A stretch of 8,308 bases of DNA from DASVXQ01 sp046727955 (GTDB lineage: Bacteria; Actinomycetota; CALGFH01). Location: positions 1 through 8,308 of the forward strand of contig JBKPDO010000197.1 in the NCBI GenBank assembly GCA_046727955.1. The letters are read 5' to 3'. The notes under the pieces were generated by a model. It saw nothing but the letters and a program-made list of their open reading frames with translations, did not search any database and was not told where the DNA came from. The number at the start of each line of letters is the position of its first letter. Position 1 is the stretch's first letter. The translations under genes and the position numbers were made by a program. This document shows, piece after piece, positions 4,852 through 8,308 of the stretch.

Positions 4852-5933
4852 CGACCGGGCCGGAACGCGGGACGAGCGCGGCTGGCACGGTGTCGACCGC
4901 GAGCGAGCGCGAGCTGCTGGAGGCCGCCCGGCGGGGCGACGACGATGCCTTCGGCCGACTCGCCGGACCCTACCGCGGCGAGCTGCACGCCCACTGCTAC
5001 CGGATGCTCGGCTCGGCAGCGGACGCAGAGGATGCGCTGCAGGAGACGCTGCTGCGCGCCTGGCGCGGCCTGCCGCGGTTCGAGGGCCGCAGCTCGGTCC
5101 GCTCCTGGCTGTACAAGATCGCGACGAATGCCTGCCTCAGGGCGATCGAGCGGCGGCCCGGGCGGGTGCTTCCGGTCGACTACGGGCCCGCCGCCGACCC
5201 CCACGACGGCCCCGCCGAGCCAGTGACCGAGGCGGTGTGGCTGGAACCCTACCCGGATGAGCGGCTGGGGCTCGGCAGCGGCCTGGCCAGCCCGGAGGCC
5301 CGTTACGAGCAGCGCGAGGGCGTCGAGCTCGCCTTCATCGCGGCACTGCAGCACCTGCCCGCGCGACAGCGCGCCGTGCTGCTCCTCCGCGACGTGCTCG
5401 GCTTCTCGGCCCGCGAAACCGCCACGGCGCTGCAAACCACGCCCGTCTCGGTCGACAGCGCCCTGCAGCGCGCCCACAAGACAATCGACCAGCGACTGCC
5501 GGAACAAAGCCAGCAGGCGACGCTGCGCTCACTGAGCGACGACGCGCTGCGACAGGTCGTGCAGCGCTACGTCACCGCCTGGGAGCGCAACGACGTCGAC
5601 GCGATCGTCGCCATGCTCGCCGAAGACGCCAAGCTGGCGATGCCACCCCTGCCAACCTGGTACCGCGGCCGCGAACAGGTCGCCCTCTTCCTCAGCGGCG
5701 GGCCGCTGGCAGGGGCGACGCGCTGGCGCCTGGTCCCCACCCGCGCGAACGGGCAGCTCGCCTTCGGCCTCTACGCCTGGAACGACACGACACAGACCTT
5801 TCTGCCGCGCGCCGTCGACGTGCTCACCCTGCGCGGCGCGCAGATCCAGCAGATCACCGCCTTCCTTACCCCAGACGCCTTCCGCAACTTCGACCTCCCC
5901 GCCTTCCTCCCTGCATCGGGAACCAACTCGTAG
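4848..5933 (+). CDS. ECF-type RNA polymerase sigma factor with C-terminal SnoaL-like domain (SigG/SigX5-like), 361 aa
   Basis: Sigma region 2 spans about 34-102 (FGRLAGPYRGELHAHCYRML, then GSAADAEDALQETLLRAWRG and SSVRSWLYKIATNACL), and region 4 about 160-212 (AALQHLPARQRAVLLLRDVL, then GFSARETATALQTTPVSVDS, the helix-turn-helix). The linker contains WLEPYPD (131-137), which I associate with the SigX5/SigG group of actinobacterial ECF factors. Residues about 232-345 form a SnoaL/NTF2-like domain (YVTAWERNDVDAIVAMLAED then WYRGREQVALFL), which in such sigma factors modulates activity in place of a separate anti-sigma protein; none is encoded here. The start is the ATG overlapping the VOC stop; the open frame extends upstream but that DNA encodes VOC. 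Likely autoregulated through the promoter-like arms at 4348-4382 and 4442-4475. The cluster with VOC and SDR genes suggests a carbonyl or oxidative stress regulon (inference). Confidence 0.92.
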   Translation: MTTGPERGTSAAGTVSTASERELLEAARRGDDDAFGRLAGPYRGELHAHCYRMLGSAADAEDALQETLLRAWRGLPRFEGRSSVRSWLYKIATNACLRAIERRPGRVLPVDYGPAADPHDGPAEPVTEAVWLEPYPDERLGLGSGLASPEARYEQREGVELAFIAALQHLPARQRAVLLLRDVLGFSARETATALQTTPVSVDSALQRAHKTIDQRLPEQSQQATLRSLSDDALRQVVQRYVTAWERNDVDAIVAMLAEDAKLAMPPLPTWYRGREQVALFLSGGPLAGATRWRLVPTRANGQLAFGLYAWNDTTQTFLPRAVDVLTLRGAQIQQITAFLTPDAFRNFDLPAFLPASGTNS

Positions 5934-6147
5934 CGGCGACGGGTCACTGTGGCGGCGCCGACAGCAGACCCGCGCCCGCACCTGCCGCCACCGCCCGGCA
6001 AGCCAACGGACCATGAAGATCACGAACTCCGGCTGGAGTATTAGGAGAGGTTATCTGCCGAGTGGTCGGCCGGGCCGGAGCTCGCCTGAGCGGGCGGAGA
6101 ACGGCCCGGCCGGCTTGGGGACGACTTGACACACCCCGCACCCGACC
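5934..6147. other. Non-coding interval after the sigma gene
   Basis: No frame here looks coding in either direction. It contains the GC-rich hairpin at 6066-6113 and leads into structured repeat copy B. Together with 6148-6390 it makes a 457-base gene-free gap between two convergent genes. Confidence 0.6.
6066..6113 (+). terminator. GC-rich stem-loop downstream of the sigma gene
   Basis: GGCCGGGCCG (6068-6077) pairs perfectly with CGGCCCGGCC (6102-6111), with a further C-G pair outside (6067/6112) and a possible wobble beyond it. The 24-base loop holds a second stem, GCTCGC with GCGGGC. No T-run follows, so it may be an mRNA end stabiliser rather than an intrinsic terminator. It begins about 130 bases after the sigma stop codon. 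Confidence 0.4.
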
Positions 6148-6244
6148 GAACCCAAGGATCCATCCGGCTCCCAAGCCCAATCGATCCTTGGGTTCCCGCT
6201 GAACAACCTTCAGTTCGCCTGAACTCGCGGGGATCTGGGGGTTC
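6148..6244 (+). repeat. Structured dispersed repeat, copy B
   Basis: Same architecture and exact spacing as 1271-1367. GAACCCAAGGATC (6148-6160) and GATCCTTGGGTTC (6183-6195) form a perfect 13-bp stem around 22 bases. Twelve bases later CTTCAGTTCGC..GAACTC (6208-6226) repeats copy A with two changes. The G-rich end (GGGGTTC at 6238-6244) runs into the left end of the palindromic element, so that element may have inserted at, or be built on, the repeat's end. Copy B has the stronger first stem. Confidence 0.65.
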
Positions 6245-6373
6245 CGGTAGTTCTCGCCGAAGAAGCAACGCTATCGCAGGTCAACGGCTCTCGGCAGACC
6301 TGTTTTGGAAGGCCTCTGCCGGGGCGCTGACCAGCATTTCCGTTGATTCTTCGGCGAGAACTACCGGAACCCC
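6238..6373. mobile_element. 136-bp palindromic element (MITE-like or collapsed IS)
   Basis: The ends are 27-bp perfect inverted repeats: 6238-6264, beginning GGGGTTCCGGTAG, and 6347-6373, ending CTACCGGAACCCC. After one mismatch, five more bases pair (CAACG 6266-6270 with CGTTG 6341-6345). Symmetry continues weakly inward: GGTCAACG against GGTCAGCG and GGCAGA on both sides. There is no open frame inside. Long terminal repeats with similar subterminal sequences are typical of miniature inverted-repeat transposable elements derived from an IS. No clear target-site duplication flanks it (CTG on the left, TAA on the right). Folded as RNA it would make one long hairpin between two convergent genes and could serve both as a transcription barrier. 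Confidence 0.65.
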
Positions 6374-6390
6374 TAAGGGGGAAACTCACG

Positions 6391-7323
6391 CTAGCCATCG
6401 GCGGCCTTGACCTCGCGCTCCACAGCGCGGACGGTCTTGCCTGACCACCCTAGCTGCTGCCCAGGGAAGGCGACAACGACTTGGTCGCCGGCCACTTTGG
6501 CGAAGGTGCCGCAGAGCAACCGCGGGGCCAGCCCAGGGTCCGCCACGACGAACAGTAGGTAGCGCCCACCAACCCGCAAAGTCCCTGTCGGCGTGTCCGG
6601 CCCAATCAGGATGTCCAGCCGCCGGCCGGGGATGCGGTCGTCCCTCAACAGGCCCTGCGCATGCGCGGTGAGCACCTGCTCGACGTGGACCGTCGCCCAC
6701 CAGAACCCGGGCCGGTCCGGGAAGGCCCCCTCGACCTTGCCGACGAAGACGCCGTCGGCCTGCCGCACCGTGGAAGCGAAATCAGGGCAGCTCTCCGGAG
6801 GGGGCTGGTAGATCCTCGGGTAGACCAGGGTGACGAAGCGGAGGCTGCTGGCACCGGCAGTCGCCTCGACCTGCCAGCAGCCAGCGGTCGGGAAGTCGAG
6901 CCCGCTGGCCTGGTAGGGAAGGCCTTCGTAGCCGTCAGGGAGATCCACGACCAGCGGTGGCGCTGGCCCGTCCAGCCGCCGGCCGCTGACGCGCAGCCCG
7001 GCCGTGGCGGGCTTGGCCCACAGCACCTTGTTGTCCCCCGCGTAGAACTGTTCCTGGCTGGCCCAGATGGCACCGTCGCTGCTCCGGTACCAGGCGCGCG
7101 ACCAGGCGGCGGTGTTCGGGTCGGGCGGCTTGGCCGTGGTCGGCTTGGTCATGTGACACGACGAGCGAACCCTGCCCACCTGACTTGTGGTCGCGTCGAC
7201 CGCTCCCGAGGGCAGCGCCTGCGATCCGCTCGCCTTGTGCCGTGCCCCACCACCTGTGCAACCGGCAAGCAGGAGAAGCCCGGCCACGACCAGTCCTGGC
7301 AACCACCGCACGCGCGTGTCCAC
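6391..7323 (-). CDS. Predicted lipoprotein with two extracytoplasmic domains, 310 aa
   Basis: The signal peptide has Arg residues at the front (VDTRVRWLP), a hydrophobic core (GLVVAGLLLLAG) and a lipobox LLAGC with the modified cysteine at residue 22, followed by a Gly/Ser/Thr-rich linker. Domain 1 (about 72-170) has many Trp/Tyr and the pattern W.SQEQFYAGDNKVLWAK, then RRLDGPAPPL, then SGLDFPTAGCWQVEA; such segments occur in conserved hypothetical exported proteins. Domain 2 (about 185-280), VFVGKVEGAF..WWATVHVEQVL..GRYLLFVV..LLCGTF, resembles the OB-like fold of TIMP/netrin-type modules (inference). I chose the GTG at 7323 because GGGAG at the complement of 7331-7335 lies seven bases upstream; the TTG at 7329 would be too close. 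Its stop is 17 bases from the palindromic element. Function unknown; cell-surface location expected. Confidence 0.8.
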   Translation of the reverse strand: MDTRVRWLPGLVVAGLLLLAGCTGGGARHKASGSQALPSGAVDATTSQVGRVRSSCHMTKPTTAKPPDPNTAAWSRAWYRSSDGAIWASQEQFYAGDNKVLWAKPATAGLRVSGRRLDGPAPPLVVDLPDGYEGLPYQASGLDFPTAGCWQVEATAGASSLRFVTLVYPRIYQPPPESCPDFASTVRQADGVFVGKVEGAFPDRPGFWWATVHVEQVLTAHAQGLLRDDRIPGRRLDILIGPDTPTGTLRVGGRYLLFVVADPGLAPRLLCGTFAKVAGDQVVVAFPGQQLGWSGKTVRAVEREVKAADG

Positions 7324-7382
7324 GTCCAATCTCCCAATCTCCGGCCCACGTGTCTATCACTCATGTACACCGTGGAGCCTCC

Positions 7383-7550
7383 AATCGTTCCGCCAGCAAC
7401 GACTCCCTGAAGTGCCTGGCGCGCACCATTCGCAGGCTGAAAGGCGATGGAGCGCCGGTCGACTATACTCGGCTCCGTTTTATGCGAGCGGCCACAAAAC
7501 GAACCTATCCCGTCTCACCTTCACTGTTCCTGACGCTCTGTTACCTCTAG
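7383..7550 (+). pseudogene. Possible coding remnant, faint Cse2/CasB-like tail
   Basis: In the frame starting at 7383 the + strand reads NDSLKCLARTIRRLKGDGAP then VDYTRL, ending at a stop at 7548-7550. The LARTIRRLKGDGAPVDYTRL stretch looks more protein-like than its surroundings. It is reminiscent of the C-terminal part of type I-E Cascade small subunits (LRGEGVPVDY.LL in actinobacterial forms). The match is short and from memory. No start codon or ribosome binding site of its own is visible, and no cas gene or CRISPR repeat is in the window. It could also be an unremarkable spacer with a chance open frame. Confidence 0.15.
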
Positions 7551-7586
7551 CGAGCAGCCCTCATCTAGCACTACGAAGCTCAAGGG

Positions 7587-7715
7587 CCGCAGCTACACCC
7601 CTTGTAGCATGGCGTCACCAGAATCACCTTGGAGAGGGGACGTTGGTGCACCGCAGCCACACCCCTTGTAGCATGGCGTCACCAGAATCGCCCTGGAGCA
7701 GGGGACGTTAGTGCA
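7587..7715. repeat. 64/65-bp tandem duplication at the 3' end of the cysteine-rich gene
   Basis: Unit 1 (7587-7650) and unit 2 (7651-7715) both begin CCGCAG and share CACCCCTTGTAGCATGGCGT and ACCAGAATC, then GGGGACGTT and GTGCA, with few substitutions and one extra base in unit 2. Just beyond, CCGCTACCACAGTAGC at 7718-7733 faintly resembles the unit start. The repeat length is not a multiple of three, so the second copy is read in another frame in the gene that crosses it. Confidence 0.85.
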
Positions 7716-7991
7716 CCCGCTACCACAGTAGCTTTTATTGCTGTGGTATTCGCAGCAGTTATAGTGCGACCCGGCGTAACAGCAGAGCCAGCACCAGACA
7801 CAAGCGCCCGAGCATGAAGATGAAGGATTATGGCAAAGGTGGCAACATTTGTAGGTGACGAGGGCCTCGGCTGGCCGGGGTAGACCGAGGAGCGTGAAGC
7901 CGAAGGCCAAGGTCCCCGCGCTGACCTTCGCCAGAAACTTTCTTCGACTCGTGGCCTCGCCAACACGCTGCACGAGTTCTTCTGCAGACAT
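7593..7991 (-). CDS. Tat-exported cysteine-rich small protein, 132 aa, altered C-terminus
   Basis: The N-terminus carries a twin-arginine signal: TSRRKFLAKVSAGTLAFGFT (residues 14-33) with R16 and R17, a hydrophobic stretch and a likely cleavage after AEA (41-43). The mature part is short and has 16 cysteines, many paired (YKCCHLC, CVWCWLCC, YNCCEY, CGSGC), and aromatic residues. It resembles small actinobacterial Tat proteins that are sometimes linked to methylamine-dehydrogenase light-chain-like families; I cannot assign a function. Export in folded form suggests cofactor or metal loading, or disulfide formation, before export. I chose the ATG at 7991 (AGGAGG nine bases upstream) over the GTG at 7997 (three bases). 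The normal tail ends near CYKGCGC (107-113). The last 19 residues, GAPTSPLQGDSGDAMLQGV, come from the duplicated DNA read out of frame. It follows the upstream membrane-protein frame by 15 bases, probably the same operon. Confidence 0.75.
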   Translation of the reverse strand: MSAEELVQRVGEATSRRKFLAKVSAGTLAFGFTLLGLPRPAEALVTYKCCHLCHNPSSSCSGACVWCWLCCYAGSHYNCCEYHSNKSYCGSGCTNVPCSRAILVTPCYKGCGCGAPTSPLQGDSGDAMLQGV

Positions 7992-8006
7992 CTCCACCGT
8001 CCTCCT

Positions 8007-8308
8007 CTACGCAAGCGACGAAGCTAAGAAGGCAATAACTAGTCCAAGGCCCACCACATGGACCAACTGAAACAGTCGATAGTGATCATTGATCTCTTCG
8101 AGCACGCGTGGTGTCGAGCTCGCATCCTCGAAAAGCAGCGGCGCGATCCAGATCACCAGGGCACGCCCCAGGGCTCCGGCGTTCTCTCGATATGTCTGGT
8201 TTGTCCCGCCACTCTGCTTGACGCCGACCGCGATCAGCACCGCCATCGAGATCACGCGCCCGTTCTCACGCACCTTCTCGAAGGTGGCGTCCAGCATCAG
8301 GTAGGGGT
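8007..8308 (-). pseudogene. IS256-type transposase fragment fused to the C-terminus of a membrane protein (partial)
   Basis: On the minus strand one frame is open from the window edge to TAG at 8007. Its first 30 or so residues, PYLMLDATFEKVRENGRVIS then MAVLIAVGV, are the core of an IS256/mutator-family transposase, and the D in LDAT is the first acid of its DDE triad. Family members continue with a D-G-R-E-V-L-G-like stretch. Here the sequence changes after about GVKQSG (around 8208) to something unrelated: ALGRALVIWIAPLLF, then a charged stretch, then HYRLFQLVHVVGLGLVIAFL. That part has two probable membrane helices, and I cannot name it. The stop lies 15 bases before the cysteine-rich gene, so the membrane protein was probably its operon partner and lost its N-terminus to a transposon-related rearrangement. 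The transposase is broken and the rest of it lies outside the window. Confidence 0.7.

Noticed and set aside
7587..7715. CRISPR array
   Set aside because: Only two adjacent near-identical units of 64 and 65 bp with no unique spacers between them; they lie inside a protein-coding gene.
8089..8304. Plus-strand frame opposite the transposase fragment
   Set aside because: The minus strand gives an unmistakable IS256-type core; the + strand translation has no motif.

Overview
The window is a high-GC (roughly 65 percent by eye), gene-dense but rearranged stretch. It most likely comes from an actinomycete-type bacterium. Pointers are ParA and integrase remnants of an actinobacterial flavour, a SigG/SigX5-like ECF sigma factor with a SnoaL tail, a Tat-exported cysteine-rich protein, GTG starts, and one candidate leaderless gene. 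The genus cannot be named from the sequence.

Layout. Positions 1-1370 are a genomic scrapyard on the + strand: the last 26 codons of an unknown gene, a 50-codon basic mini-protein with a possible leaderless promoter, then a SUKH (SMI1/KNR4-like) gene with a frameshift. That gene runs in frame into a ParA fragment lacking its Walker A part, which gives way to the C-terminal tail of a tyrosine recombinase. A structured repeat (copy A, 1271-1367) overlaps the recombinase tail.

Positions 1414-5933 hold the coherent part, a divergent stress or detoxification module. Leftward: an SDR oxidoreductase (3577-4299), a DUF899 thioredoxin-like protein without any cysteine (2737-3468), a second SDR (1913-2680) and an antibiotic-biosynthesis-monooxygenase-like protein (1414-1743). 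Rightward: a VOC/glyoxalase-fold protein (4477-4851) overlapping by ATGA an ECF sigma factor with a C-terminal SnoaL-like domain (4848-5933). Between the two arms lies the same promoter-like sequence twice, once facing each way: GCGATG, 17 bases, GGATCA. The simplest reading is that the sigma factor drives both arms, including its own gene.

Positions 5934-6390 contain no gene but are full of structure: a GC-rich hairpin, copy B of the structured repeat (6148-6244, exactly 4877 bp from copy A and in the same orientation), and a 136-bp palindromic element with 27-bp perfect terminal inverted repeats, probably a MITE or collapsed insertion sequence. The two repeats A and B bracket the whole sigma module, which suggests a captured or mobile cassette.

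Positions 6391-8308 read leftward: a two-domain lipoprotein, a short spacer with a possible coding remnant, a Tat-signal protein with 16 cysteines whose 3' end was altered by a 64/65-bp tandem duplication, and, just upstream of it, an open frame in which an IS256-type transposase fragment is joined to the end of a membrane protein. The window therefore looks like an accessory region: one working regulatory module between remnants of integrases, partition genes, transposons and repeats.
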